From Albidovulum sp. bin36 (lineage in GTDB: Bacteria; Pseudomonadota; Alphaproteobacteria; Rhodobacterales; Rhodobacteraceae), in contig MPMP01000014.1 of NCBI GenBank assembly GCA_002238565.1, positions 1 to 64,000 of the forward strand: 64,000 nucleotides of DNA, in the 5' to 3' direction. Below the pieces are notes generated by a model. That model ran no database searches and was not told where the DNA came from. It saw only the letters and a program-made list of their open reading frames with translations. Made by a program: the position numbers and the translations under genes. Below, one piece after another: positions 1-9,651 of the stretch; positions within the stretch are counted from its first letter, which is position 1, and each line of letters starts with the position of its first letter.

Positions 1-3000
1 GTTGATCGCCATCCAGAAACACCGCCGCGTCGAGCTGCAGCGATTCCACACAAGCCCGCCACGCCTCGCCCGCCGCGATAAACGCCTGTCTCAGCGTCGA
101 AGCGCTTTTCTCCACATCCGCGGACTGTTTCAGGAATGTCGCCGCCTGTTTCCAGGCCGCATCCGACAATCCGAGCGCGGACATGGCGTCGGCCAGCTTG
201 CGAACCATGTCCAGCGTCTCGACTTCCGGCGCCTCGGACGGGAACACCAGGGCAATGTTCCCGTCGCTTTCAGCCTCCGCCGCGAGCGATCTGTACTCAC
301 GGACCAATGCCGCCAGGTCGATGGCGCTGGCAAACGGTTCGTCCACATCCAGTCCTGCGTCTTGCAGACCGTCCACCACCTCCTCCAGCCGTACGGCACT
401 CTCCCGCGCCTCGGAAGGCTCCGGTTCCTCGTCCGGCCTCTGCCAGTCCTCAGGCAAGGCTTCGGCGATCCGACATATTTCGTTCAGGCGCTGGATATCG
501 CCATGCAGCAGGACCTGTCGCGCCTCGGAACGCCCGTCTCCTTTCCCCGCCAGTCTCTCGAAGACCCCGGCCGCCCAGTCCACGACATGCCTGGCCGGCG
601 CCATATCCGAATTTGCGCCGCGCCAATGTTCTCCCAGACAGCGCTTGAACTCCTCGTCCTCCGACAGCCGCGCCGACCTGTCCAGATACTCGATCACCTC
701 GCGAATGCCCTTGACCGCTTGTTCCTTGGGGATATTGGACCGAATCAACGAGACTTCCCGGTAGAGCCGCATGGCCCGTTTCGCCGGCCCGTCGAACAGC
801 ATCGGACCGCGCGCCGCATTCAGGGATCGTGCGGCTTGCTGCAACTCCTCCTTGCCCGGCAGCGACCCGAGGTCGAAGCGCTCCACAAGTTCGTCCCGCA
901 GTTGCGTCAGCTCCCGGCATTCCCTTTCCGCGCGTGCAAGTATTCGACCGGCGTCGTGCGTTGTCAGGGCATCCGTGCGGGACGACAAGAGCCCTGCGTC
1001 GGCTCCTTGCAACAGCTCGATGCTCCGCTCCATCGTCATGCAGATTTCCGGAGTAGCTGCCTCGAACCCGAAGCAGCCTGCCAGCTGTCCCAGAATTCCG
1101 TCGATACGCTCACGCCTTTGCGCCGTTTCACGCAATGACCGCGCTTTCGATCTCGCCTCTCTTGCAGACTGCGCGGAAATCCCGAGCGAGACGGCTTCAC
1201 TGCCCAGAGCATGCAAGTCCGCCGCATCCGGCAATTCATCGGCGGCGATCCCGAACCGATCGTTCATTTCGTCGCCGATTTTCCGAATCCGGAGCGCGCG
1301 GTCCGCCGCCCGCCGCATACCCTCCCGGGTATCCTGTCGACTGAGCGAAGCGAAATCGCAACGTCCCAGGGCCTCCGGCATCCGCTGAACCGCCTCGGCT
1401 CCAAGGTGAACGAAGCTTGCCTCCCGGATCGTCATGGTCTCGCCGTCCAGACCGCTTCCGGACAACAAAGCGCCCAGATCGGCCAGTCTCTTCTCCCATA
1501 GGGCGAGCAACTGAACGGTTGACCCGACCTCGACAGGAGAAAGATCGACTCTTTCCACACCGCGCCACGGCAATTGACCGCCGCTCTCGAAAAGTTCCCA
1601 GAATTCGCTTTCAGCATGCGCCAGGCGATCGATACGTTGACGCGCGTCTGCCACTTCCGCCGGCTCAACCTCCTCCACATTCCCAAGTTCCACCGCCGAC
1701 ACCGCCGCCTGCAATCCCGCGTCCGAACCCTTTCGATCGATCGTGCGCCAGAGCACGTCATGGACGGTTTCGTCGAACTTCCCGACCTTCGTGCCCATGA
1801 CGCGCGCATAGGTCCGCAGCCCGTCTCTCTGCCTTGTCCATGCCTGCCTTTGCTGATCGTACCGCGACGGATCGAAGTCCGGACGCGGCATGGAAGCCCG
1901 TTCTTCCAGGGACCGCCTGACCGCGCTCGCCTTCAATCCCTGTGCATGCAGATTGAAACAGAACGGACCGAGCCCCGCTTTCTCCAGCCGGTCTTCGACC
2001 ACTTCCAGCGCGGTCAGCTTCTCGGCAACGAACAACACCCTCTTGCCCGCCATGATCGCAGCCGCAATCGCGTTCGCGATCGTCTGCGACTTGCCGGTGC
2101 CGGGTGGGCCGAAGATCGTGAGATTCTTGCCGGAAAGGATATCCGCTATGGCGCTATGCTGGGACGAATCCGCGTCGTAGATTAGGATCGGCGCCTCTGC
2201 CGCCCATTCGTCCGCATCGATCTCCCTGTTTTCCGCATAGGGAATGTCGGAAACTCCGGACTGCGCCAGCAAGGTCCGGATATTGCCATGGGCAACCAGG
2301 CCATGGCCTTCCGGCCAGCCGTTCCGATCCAGGTCCTGGTAGATCGCCAGCTTCGAATAAACGAACAAGTCGATTGTCAGAAAGCGCCGGACCCGCCACC
2401 GCCGGCGATGCGTGCAGATCTCGGCGCTTACCTTCTCCAGGTAGCTCTCTGGAGAATCGTCCGTTTCGAATGCCGGAAGCTCCAAACCGAATTTCTGACG
2501 AAGGAAGACGGCCAGGGTCACATTTGCGGTCGCCGGTTCTCCCGTGCTCTGAAACCTGTACACATACCGCCCGCGCATCAATTGACGGTCGAGTTCCCCC
2601 GGAACAAGAACCAGCGGCGCAAGATGGGCCTGGTCCGAGTTATCGCTGTCGAACCACTCCAGAAAGCCGAACGCGGCAAAGAGCGTCGCCACGCCGGTCT
2701 GTCGGATACTGGAGCGAGCGCGATCCCGCAGACGCGCCAGGCGGGCGGAAAGGACCTCTTCGGGAAACAACGTCTGCAACGCACTGTCATGATAGCGCTC
2801 GGCAGCGCTGTCCCCGCTCGACGCCGGCAACTCGTATCCGGGGTCGATTCCGCGCCGCCGACAGAGTTCTTCGGGGTCCAGACCACGCTCCGGCTTCCAT
2901 TCGCCCATGCCCAGACGAAGCCGGACAAAGTCCCGGGCTTCCCGTTCGAACCTTTTCGAGCCGGCCGTTCTCGTAGATTGCCTCGCAACCTGTTCGATTG

Positions 3001-3370
3001 CCGCCTTGTAGATCTCGCTGTCCTGCTTGTGACGTTCCAGCGCTTCGAGAAACTCCACGCTGTCCTCGTCGTCGGGCCGATCCCGCGGCTCGGGCAGGGG
3101 CAGAAAAGAAAATTCGCCGCCGGCTTCCAGCCGTTCGAACACCATGTCCGGAAGCTCGTCGACCACGCGAACCTGTGCTTGACCGGGAGCAACATGGGGA
3201 CAATGCAGCAAGTGGTTGCGCAGCGTCATCCCGAGCAGCTGCTTCCTGAAGTCCTCTATCTGCGCATCGATATGCCCGGCATGCGGGTCTATCACCTGCC
3301 CATCGCCAGCTGGGTCCGTACGCTCATCCTTGCCGTTAGTCGGCCCCTGTCTTGCGACTGCTTCCATCAT
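1..3370 (-). CDS. DUF4011-type superfamily 1 helicase, N-terminal part (runs off left edge)
   Basis: An open frame of about 1123 codons has its start in the window and no stop before base 1. I chose the ATG at 3370 (a second ATG follows at 3367), with a G-rich stretch just upstream. The N-terminus carries the DUF4011-like motif LLGMTLRNHLL. A Walker A motif, FGPPGTGKSQT, lies near 2095-2125, followed by RVLFVAEK, as in SF1 helicases of this family. The long stretch after it is rich in charged, helix-forming sequence. The DEAD-like box, later helicase motifs and any C-terminal nuclease (Vsr or DUF3320 in relatives) would lie outside the window. Proteins of this build are known from antiphage systems and DNA repair. 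The role here is inferred, and the family call is firmer than the function. Confidence 0.8.
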   Translation of the reverse strand, partial: MMEAVARQGPTNGKDERTDPAGDGQVIDPHAGHIDAQIEDFRKQLLGMTLRNHLLHCPHVAPGQAQVRVVDELPDMVFERLEAGGEFSFLPLPEPRDRPDDEDSVEFLEALERHKQDSEIYKAAIEQVARQSTRTAGSKRFEREARDFVRLRLGMGEWKPERGLDPEELCRRRGIDPGYELPASSGDSAAERYHDSALQTLFPEEVLSARLARLRDRARSSIRQTGVATLFAAFGFLEWFDSDNSDQAHLAPLVLVPGELDRQLMRGRYVYRFQSTGEPATANVTLAVFLRQKFGLELPAFETDDSPESYLEKVSAEICTHRRRWRVRRFLTIDLFVYSKLAIYQDLDRNGWPEGHGLVAHGNIRTLLAQSGVSDIPYAENREIDADEWAAEAPILIYDADSSQHSAIADILSGKNLTIFGPPGTGKSQTIANAIAAAIMAGKRVLFVAEKLTALEVVEDRLEKAGLGPFCFNLHAQGLKASAVRRSLEERASMPRPDFDPSRYDQQRQAWTRQRDGLRTYARVMGTKVGKFDETVHDVLWRTIDRKGSDAGLQAAVSAVELGNVEEVEPAEVADARQRIDRLAHAESEFWELFESGGQLPWRGVERVDLSPVEVGSTVQLLALWEKRLADLGALLSGSGLDGETMTIREASFVHLGAEAVQRMPEALGRCDFASLSRQDTREGMRRAADRALRIRKIGDEMNDRFGIAADELPDAADLHALGSEAVSLGISAQSAREARSKARSLRETAQRRERIDGILGQLAGCFGFEAATPEICMTMERSIELLQGADAGLLSSRTDALTTHDAGRILARAERECRELTQLRDELVERFDLGSLPGKEELQQAARSLNAARGPMLFDGPAKRAMRLYREVSLIRSNIPKEQAVKGIREVIEYLDRSARLSEDEEFKRCLGEHWRGANSDMAPARHVVDWAAGVFERLAGKGDGRSEARQVLLHGDIQRLNEICRIAEALPEDWQRPDEEPEPSEARESAVRLEEVVDGLQDAGLDVDEPFASAIDLAALVREYRSLAAEAESDGNIALVFPSEAPEVETLDMVRKLADAMSALGLSDAAWKQAATFLKQSADVEKSASTLRQAFIAAGEAWRACVESLQLDAAVFLDGDQ

Positions 3371-4137
3371 CCCCCCGATCGGCCGCCGCCTGCGCATTCA
3401 CGCGAAATTCTGACACTTCACAACAAACCGCTTGCACACGGTTGGAGCACCTGCAGGCGTTCGAATCACGCGCTCAGGAACATTCCCACGCAACTTGCCG
3501 GTTTCAGCCAGCAATTCCCGCCAGGCGAACATTTAGACATTTAGCCTGCCGTTCGCAATTTTGGCAAGCCGGTCACCTGTTTTCGACCGGATCGCTCACT
3601 TCCGCTGCCGAATCCGGCTCGGACTCCGTCCAGCGGGCGTCTTTGGGAACGCAGGCCCTGGAGCGCGCGGTCCGGATCGGCGAGGCCGGCGCCATCCACA
3701 GCCTCCGTGTTCAGAGGATAAATGACTAATGAGCGGCTTAGGCCTGAGGCGGAACCGGCCCGGGGTTCCCTAAAAACCGTGAATGAGGGACTCGCCAATT
3801 GCTTCATTTAATGTGGTTGCTCATACCGGTTTCCGCGAAATAGCAATGGGGACCGCGCCGGAACCGCTTCATGGAAACGCTCGGAAAGAAAACCCGAGCG
3901 CGAAGCCCATCATAAAGCCTGAACGCCACTCCCTAAATAACGCGAATGCGCAAATGCTAAAATTCATTCGCGCCGCGAATTATGTTGAAATGGCGATAGA
4001 CTGCAATTAATGGGACTTGATTCGAATTGCGACTGAATGGCTGGGGAATCCTGGAATCTTCGCGCAAATCGCCAAGCCCGCCGCCGCACCAAATCCTATA
4101 GCGATTCTGTAGCTGCGGCACGGGGCGGAGTACGGAA
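3371..4137. other. Intergenic region without a recognisable gene
   Basis: About 770 bases between two divergently transcribed genes. No open frame here has a convincing start, family motif or coding feel. The only structure I see is a perfect 7-bp stem at 3878-3884 / 3894-3900 (CGCTCGG / CCGAGCG) with a nine-base A-rich loop, plus an imperfect GGAACC / GGTTCC pair near 3751-3769. Neither is followed by a T-run, so they are not ordinary terminators. Confidence 0.5.
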
Positions 4138-5037
4138 ATGTCGAAGGGTACCGCGGTCCTGTTCGTCGTCGTCGGCGCAGTATTCATGAGTTTTGTCGGG
4201 ATATTCATTCGGCTGATCGAACATGCCGACGGATTTCAGATTTTGCTCTACCGATCGATTTCGCTCAGCGCGATGATTACGCTAATCATTTGCCTCAAGC
4301 GACGAATTTCGCCTATCAAGCTAATTCAATCCTTGGATGGGAACGACCTGGCTATTGGAATTTCCCTCTCAATTGCCTTTACGTCCTACGTTTTCGCGAT
4401 TTTGAATACTTCTGTGGCCTCCGCGCTCTTTATTTTAACGGCATCGCCTCTGCTTGCGGCATTTCTAGCCTGGGCGTGGATTCGCGAAGTCCCGCATCCC
4501 TTCACCTGGATCGCCATAGCCGTCGCCTGCTCCGGCCTGTTTTTGATGATCGGCGAAGGCCTGAGCAACGGCCGCACGATCGGCAACTTGCTCTCGCTAG
4601 TTTCGGCCTTTGCATTCGCGACCATGCTGGTAATCGCCAGAAAGGGAGGCAAGACCGACATTCTCGGCGGAACTTTCTTGGGCGGCCTGCTCGCCGCGGC
4701 ATACGGCCTGGTTTTTTCCATGCTAATCGGCGGCGGATTGATAGTGGAGCGAACAGATTTGATCTACATGCTGCTTATGGGAAGTTTTTCGATCGGCGTG
4801 GGAATCGGGCTCGTTGCGTGGGGAACGCCCTATATTCCAGCAGCCGAAGTCAGCGTGCTCGTGCTTATTGAAAGCGTGTTGGCTCCGGTTTGGGTATGGG
4901 TATTCGATTTCGAACCGATTACGGCAATCGAAATGATTGGCGGCTCAATCGTCTTTTCTGCAATAATTGCTCTATCCATTATCGCCACGCGACGCAGGAG
5001 CCTGCGCGGCCCGATCAGGTTTCGACGGCAGTACTGA
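4138..5037 (+). CDS. EamA/DMT-family membrane transporter
   Basis: A 299-residue protein made almost entirely of about ten hydrophobic segments, arranged as two halves of roughly 140 residues, which is the EamA (RhaT/DMT) layout and length. The first segment (VLFVVVGAVFMSFVGIFI) and the repeat-like second half (near residues 150-280, with PAAEVSVLVLIESVLAPVW) are typical of the family. A purine-rich GGGGCGGAG stretch lies about ten bases before the ATG. Members export amino acids, nucleosides or other small metabolites across the inner membrane. The substrate cannot be read from sequence. It stands alone, with no same-strand neighbour nearby. Confidence 0.85.
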   Translation: MSKGTAVLFVVVGAVFMSFVGIFIRLIEHADGFQILLYRSISLSAMITLIICLKRRISPIKLIQSLDGNDLAIGISLSIAFTSYVFAILNTSVASALFILTASPLLAAFLAWAWIREVPHPFTWIAIAVACSGLFLMIGEGLSNGRTIGNLLSLVSAFAFATMLVIARKGGKTDILGGTFLGGLLAAAYGLVFSMLIGGGLIVERTDLIYMLLMGSFSIGVGIGLVAWGTPYIPAAEVSVLVLIESVLAPVWVWVFDFEPITAIEMIGGSIVFSAIIALSIIATRRRSLRGPIRFRRQY

Positions 5038-5580
5038 AGTCTCGCAACGGATCTGTGGCTGGAAATTTCAAACGGCGAAGTCACCGCATCGGCGTAAATC
5101 GCAGCTGCGCGCTTTCAATACGCGAGAAATTTACGATCACCGCGGCGGCTGCACTGTAATAGCCTTTCGCGCGAAGGCTCGCCGTATTTGACAGGTCCAA
5201 CAATTGTCGAGACGGCGACAGCGGCGGCGAATCCGGCATGGTAGAAATTTCGGATGAATTTAAGCAGCCGTCGTACGCCGACAGCGCGGCAGCGCGCGGA
5301 GGAACTCCGGCACCTGCTTCCGGTCAGCAAGATTCGCCGCCGTCCGTTGTCGAATCTCCTGTATGCCGGCGGCATTAATTCCTCCATCGAGGCGCATTAA
5401 TGGGTTCGGCTCGAGCAGTTCGCGCGAAAGCGGAATACTGGATTCCGCCATAAAAACGGTCACCGTCAATTGCTTGCCTTTCGGAAGGTGCGTACGGAAC
5501 AGCGGTAGGGCTGACGATCTCGGATTCCGCGCCGGGCAACTGATTGCGGCGCGACTGCAAGGCTCGCCTCCGTCGCAAAG
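5038..5580. other. Intergenic region without a clear gene
   Basis: About 540 bases between the convergent ends of the EamA and MATE genes. A minus-strand frame of 69 codons (5260-5469) looks mildly protein-like but has only a TTG or internal ATG start and no motif I know, so I do not call it. No terminator hairpin with a T-run was found. Confidence 0.4.
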
Positions 5581-6897
5581 TCAGACCGTGCGCTCCAGTT
5601 CAATATATCGAATGCCGAGGGCGATCCCGCGAGCCAGATTCAATATCGTCAGCGAAAGCCAAAGGCCGTGGTTTTCCAGCGGATCTAAAAAGGCCCAAAG
5701 GGACGCGCAGTAGATTAGAAACGAAAGAATCATCGCGTTGCGCATGTCTCGCGTTCGCGTCGCTCCGACAAACACTCCGTCGAGCATCCAGGCCGCGACC
5801 CCGGCAATGGGGGCCGCTACGATCCATAAGTAGTATTGGCGGGATTCGATCCTAACTGCCGGCGAAGTCGCCATTAGGTCGATTATGGACGGACCCGCGA
5901 TTGCGAATGCCGCCGAAAATGCAAGCACTAGAAAAACCGACCAAATGCACGTCAATACGACGGATCGACGAAGGCAGGACCGCGTTCTAGCTCCTACGGC
6001 CAAACCGACAAGGGCCTCGGCCGCGAATGCGAATCCGTCAAGCGCATATGCCGTAATATGAAGGAATTGGAGCAGCACCTGATTCGCCGCGAGCGTCACG
6101 TCGCCGAAACCGGCGCCGAAAAACAGGAAGGACAGAAAGGCGGCCTCCAGTATCGCCGTTCTAATCATTATATCGACGTTTATCGAAACCATGCGCCTGA
6201 TTTTAACCATGTCGAAGATCAGCGAGAATTTTCGCCACGCCCCGTTTGCCAATGCGCCGCGGCAAATCCAAACTCCTAGCGCGAAGCCGCTCCATTCCGC
6301 GATTAGAGTCGCTTCCGCCACGCCGGCGACGCCTCTGTCCAGTTCGAGGACAAACAGGAAATCGAGCGCAATATTGATCCCGTTCGTCCAAACTTGCAGA
6401 TAAAGGACCGATCGCGTGCGCTCCTGCGCAATTAGCCAACCAGTAATTCCATAAATTGATATCGCCGCAGGCGCGGAAAAGAATCTGATCGACGTATATT
6501 CGGCGGCCATGCTCTCCACCTCCGGGGATGCCGGCGACAATAGAAACGCCGCCCAGGCGAGAGGCTCCTTCATCGCGACGAGAAATAGGCCTACGATGAA
6601 TCCGAAGATCAAGCTTCGGCAAAACAATGCCGAAAGCTCCGCCGAGTCCGATCGGCCCCGCGCCTGGCTCGCCATGCCCGAAATCCCCATGCGGAGAAAT
6701 CCGAACAGCCAGTAGACGGTCGTAATGATTATCGACCCGATGCCTACGGCGCCGATCGGGGCGGCCGCGCCAAGCTGCCCGACGACAGCCGTATCCACGG
6801 CGCCAAGCAATGGAATCGTCGCATTGGAAACGACTATGGGAATTGCAATGCCTAGAACCCGCCTGTGCGTTATCTTGCCATGGTATGGCGCGTTCAT
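5581..6897 (-). CDS. MATE-family multidrug/toxic compound efflux transporter
   Basis: 438 residues with about twelve hydrophobic segments in two six-segment halves. The N-terminus has the MATE signature (PIVVSNATIPLLGAVDTAVVG), and the usual conserved glycines and prolines follow (GFLRMGISGMASQARGR). These proteins antiport drugs or organic cations against Na+ or H+ in the inner membrane. The ATG lies one base past the stop of the upstream thioesterase, so this is the last gene of a three-gene operon and is probably translationally coupled. It is closer to the DinF-like branch than to NorM, judged only from length and motif feel. Confidence 0.9.
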   Translation of the reverse strand: MNAPYHGKITHRRVLGIAIPIVVSNATIPLLGAVDTAVVGQLGAAAPIGAVGIGSIIITTVYWLFGFLRMGISGMASQARGRSDSAELSALFCRSLIFGFIVGLFLVAMKEPLAWAAFLLSPASPEVESMAAEYTSIRFFSAPAAISIYGITGWLIAQERTRSVLYLQVWTNGINIALDFLFVLELDRGVAGVAEATLIAEWSGFALGVWICRGALANGAWRKFSLIFDMVKIRRMVSINVDIMIRTAILEAAFLSFLFFGAGFGDVTLAANQVLLQFLHITAYALDGFAFAAEALVGLAVGARTRSCLRRSVVLTCIWSVFLVLAFSAAFAIAGPSIIDLMATSPAVRIESRQYYLWIVAAPIAGVAAWMLDGVFVGATRTRDMRNAMILSFLIYCASLWAFLDPLENHGLWLSLTILNLARGIALGIRYIELERTV

Positions 6898-6898
6898 T

Positions 6899-7381
6899 TT
6901 ATTGCGGCATTAGGAAATGGCCGGTTGCCTGGGCGAAAAGTCGCGACCTCTGGTCCTGCCAGGCCTCGACGCGAACAGTAGCGAAGCGACGCCCCGATCT
7001 AACCACATTGGCTCGCGCATAGGAGCGCTTGGGATCGCCGGGGCGCAGGTAGTCCGCCGTAAAGCCGATAGTTTTCGGCAGTCTTGTCGATTCGCGTTCG
7101 GCCGGAATCGCGTCTCCGCGGTCGCATGCGAATACCCAGGAAAGCTCGATCAGAGCCGTAACTTCCATGAACGCCGCCGTCGCCCCGCCGTGCAGAGCGG
7201 GCGGGTCCGGATTTCCCAAAAGAATTTCGCGAAACGGCAAGACCGATGTGATCTCGTCTCCCTTGAGTTCGAAGCGCATTCCGAGGAAGCGAACGAATGG
7301 AATTCGCGAAGAAAGCATGTCCAATGCTTCGTCCCTTCGGCGTGCGAATTCCGATTCCAGGACTTCCGGCCGGCGGCTCAT
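6899..7381 (-). CDS. PaaI-family hotdog thioesterase (second of a tandem pair)
   Basis: 160 residues with the hotdog acyl-CoA thioesterase signature LHGGATAAFME (HGG at residues 64-66) and the matching C-terminal strand (FATVRVEAWQDQRSRLFAQATGHFL). The family hydrolyses acyl-CoA or aryl-CoA thioesters in the cytoplasm. This copy has a longer N-terminal arm and an insertion after the central helix (around 85-100) compared with its neighbour. Its ATG overlaps the stop of the upstream thioesterase by four bases (ATGA), and its stop sits one base from the MATE start. The substrate is unknown. Confidence 0.85.
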   Translation of the reverse strand: MSRRPEVLESEFARRRDEALDMLSSRIPFVRFLGMRFELKGDEITSVLPFREILLGNPDPPALHGGATAAFMEVTALIELSWVFACDRGDAIPAERESTRLPKTIGFTADYLRPGDPKRSYARANVVRSGRRFATVRVEAWQDQRSRLFAQATGHFLMPQ

Positions 7382-7827
7382 CGTGAATTCGTCCTTCTAG
7401 CCAGCAGCGTGAATATCCCGGTCGCCGCGGCGACCGGCCCCGTCCCGCTTTCGTCGCTTGCGGTCGCCCGAACGAACGCGATGTTTCTAGTTACGTTGTA
7501 GCATTCGGCCCTTGCGCTAATACTTTGGCCGGGCGAGGCGGCCCGCATGTACTCGATTCTAAAATCCAGCGTCGCGGCGATGTCGGGCACCTGAGGATGC
7601 GATATTACCGCCGCGCCCGCGCAAGTGTCGAGCAAGGTCGAAACCGCGCCTCCGTGCAGGACGCCCGTTTCCGGATCTCCGATCAGTCTTTCGTCGTACG
7701 GCAGTGAAACAACGGCCGCCCCGGCATCGAGCTCGTCGATTCGCATCCCCATTTCCCGGCAAAGGGGAATTGTCTCCAAGAATCGGCGAGCGCGATCTGA
7801 TTTCGATTCCATTCGTTGCCTGTCCAT
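7378..7827 (-). CDS. PaaI-family hotdog thioesterase (first of a tandem pair)
   Basis: 149 residues with the motif GVLHGGAVSTLLDTCAG (HGG at residues 58-60) and the usual PaaI ending (VRATASDESGTGPVAAATGIFTLL). Length is normal for the family. It likely cleaves a short or aromatic acyl-CoA. It is the first gene of the operon ending in the MATE transporter and overlaps the next gene by four bases. The two thioesterases differ clearly in sequence, so they are not a recent duplication and may act as a heteromer or on different substrates (inference). Confidence 0.85.
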   Translation of the reverse strand: MDRQRMESKSDRARRFLETIPLCREMGMRIDELDAGAAVVSLPYDERLIGDPETGVLHGGAVSTLLDTCAGAAVISHPQVPDIAATLDFRIEYMRAASPGQSISARAECYNVTRNIAFVRATASDESGTGPVAAATGIFTLLARRTNSR

Positions 7828-8307
7828 GCCGCTCTTGCCTATAGAATTTGCCGCCGGTCCCGCGTCGAGCCTAAGCCGCGCGGACCATCGAACGCGCCCG
7901 CGTCCCGGAAATCCTGCCCGAAAGCCCCAGTCGGCGCAATGCCCGGATCTGTAGATTGTAAATTTTCCGCCGCAACGGGTTCAGCAGATTTTAGCGGCTG
8001 AAGCGCGCGATTTCGATTTCCAGCGCCTAGGCGGAGTTCTTCCCTACCGGAATGATCCGAGCGCCAAGCGAGGGTCACCTCGCAATCGGAAAGCGGGCCC
8101 CGCTCCGCCATTCCCGGAGCGGACGCAGCCGAATTCGAAAACCGCAGCGAGTGAAGCGGTCCGGCAAAATGAAAGCAATGTTTCGAGTCGCGGCGGGCAT
8201 TTCGAAAGCCGCCGGAACAACGCCCGAAAGGATTGCTGGAGACGCATTTTTCCGTTCGGCGCTCGCCGAGAAAATATTTGTTTCAAATGCGGATCCGATG
8301 CTATAAG
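7828..8307. other. Divergent intergenic region, no gene seen
   Basis: About 480 bases upstream of both the thioesterase operon (leftward) and the metal transporter (rightward). Short open frames on both strands lack motifs and good start sites. It should hold the promoters of both units. The only control element I can point to is the palindrome at its right end. Confidence 0.45.
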
Positions 8308-8330
8308 TTGCAAATGATAATGATTCGCAA
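8308..8330 (+). promoter_or_regulatory. Fur-family-like (Fur/Mur/Irr type) operator
   Basis: A 23-base inverted repeat reads TTGCAAAT - 7 bases - ATTCGCAA, with one mismatch between the arms. Its middle contains GATAATGAT, half of the classic Fur box. It lies 15 bases before the start of a PF11449-like heavy-metal exporter and overlaps the likely start of transcription: a TATAAG box sits immediately upstream at 8302-8307. That position suits repression or anti-repression by a Fur-family metalloregulator sensing iron, manganese or zinc. Which one cannot be told from the site. Confidence 0.6.
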
Positions 8331-8345
8331 TTGCGATTACTAACG

Positions 8346-9503
8346 ATGACTTTCCGGAGCGATTTTCTTTTTACGAGCCAGCCGAGCGGCATCGTCGCCG
8401 GCGGGCCGGTAAATCGTATCCGCTTTCGCAGAATTGCCGTAGGCCTCCTGCTTCTGTTCCTGGCGGCATTTCCGGGCGAGCTCGGCGAATTAACTCGGAA
8501 CCTCGCAATTGACGCCTACTTGCAGGTGAGCGTATTCGTTGCCGCTACGCTCTTTGCCATTTACGGCTCCGAGAAGCTGTTCCGGTTCGACCTTGGTCGG
8601 TTCATGAGGAATGCAACCAAGTTCGAGGTTCCGATCGCCGCGCTGCTTGGCGCCTTGCCGGGCTGCGGCGGGGCCGTGGCCGTGGTCGCCGCCTACACTG
8701 CGGGCAACGTGAGATTCGGTTCTCTCGTCGCCGCGCTTACGGCAACGATGGGCGATGCCGCGTTCGTATTGATCGCCGTTCGACCGGATGCGGCGGCCAT
8801 CGTTTTGCCGCTGTCGCTCGGCGTCGGGATCGTCACCGGATTCGTTATCAATGCGCTGTTCGACCGCAGGTCGACGAAGGCAGCTTCGCAGAAATTCCAA
8901 GCGGCGGAGCGCATAGGCGGCCCGAGAGCCAGGGACATGGCGTTTCTCGCTGTTGCAGCCCCAGGCCTGCTGTTCGGAATCCTCCAGCTCCTTCAGGTGG
9001 AAATCGCAGGCCCGCTTGCCGCGCTGCCGACGGTAATAGGTCTGGCGGGAGTGGCGATGGCGGTAGCCGCATGGGCGGCCTCGCCTATCGATGCGATGAC
9101 GAACAAGGACGACCCGCCATCCACAAGAACATGCGAGGAAACGAGTTTCATCACCATCTGGGTAATCTGCGCTTTCCTGGCATACGACTACTCGGTTGAA
9201 TTCCTGGGATTGGACTTCGAAGCCGCATTCGGGCTGATTGCGCCGTTCGTCCCGCTCGTTGCCGTTCTGGCCGGCTTCATTCCGGGCTGCGGCCCGCAAA
9301 TTCTGGTCACGGCGCTTTACATTAGCGGCACGATTCCCTTCGCCGCGATTATCGGCAACGCGATTTCAAACGACGGCGACGCCCTGTTTCCCGCGATCGC
9401 GCTGAATCCGCGCGCGGCGATTTCGGCGACGCTTGTTTCCGCAATTCCCGCTCTGATTGTCGCATACGGCTTCTTTTTCCTCGCGCCGGGCTTCATGAAT
9501 TGA
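8346..9503 (+). CDS. PF11449-like putative manganese/heavy-metal exporter
   Basis: 385 residues with about ten hydrophobic segments and two internal Cys motifs, PGCGG at residues 105-109 and PGCGPQ at 313-318, then SNDGDALFPAIALNP near 341. This pattern fits the family annotated as putative 10-TM heavy-metal exporter or putative manganese transporter (ArsP_2-like). The two PGCG motifs mark an inverted or duplicated two-half structure. I start at the ATG at 8346 because earlier in-frame codons (TTG at 8331) would lie inside or against the operator. No good Shine-Dalgarno is visible. The operator just upstream supports a metal-related role. Confidence 0.75.
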   Translation: MTFRSDFLFTSQPSGIVAGGPVNRIRFRRIAVGLLLLFLAAFPGELGELTRNLAIDAYLQVSVFVAATLFAIYGSEKLFRFDLGRFMRNATKFEVPIAALLGALPGCGGAVAVVAAYTAGNVRFGSLVAALTATMGDAAFVLIAVRPDAAAIVLPLSLGVGIVTGFVINALFDRRSTKAASQKFQAAERIGGPRARDMAFLAVAAPGLLFGILQLLQVEIAGPLAALPTVIGLAGVAMAVAAWAASPIDAMTNKDDPPSTRTCEETSFITIWVICAFLAYDYSVEFLGLDFEAAFGLIAPFVPLVAVLAGFIPGCGPQILVTALYISGTIPFAAIIGNAISNDGDALFPAIALNPRAAISATLVSAIPALIVAYGFFFLAPGFMN

Positions 9504-9651
9504 ATTTCGGCTTCTTTCGACCCGTTGCCTTGTTTGTTATCTTCGAATTAAGTCTCTTTTCGAGTAGCCAAGGATTCGACGAGCGACAATTCTAGGCTTC
9601 TCGCGCGCATCCGGCTGTTGCCGCCTGCACTTCCGCAATACGAGGCAGTAA

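Noticed and set aside
3455-3485. tRNA T-arm-like GTTCGAATC
   Set aside because: The bases either side of the loop do not pair and no acceptor or anticodon arm can be drawn.
2-3544. Long plus-strand open frames opposite the helicase
   Set aside because: They run in the exactly complementary phase of the DUF4011 helicase, whose motifs (GPPGTGKSQT and others) are real; the plus frames have no motif.
5260-5469. A 69-codon minus-strand gene
   Set aside because: Weak start and no motif; it may be a relic but cannot be supported.
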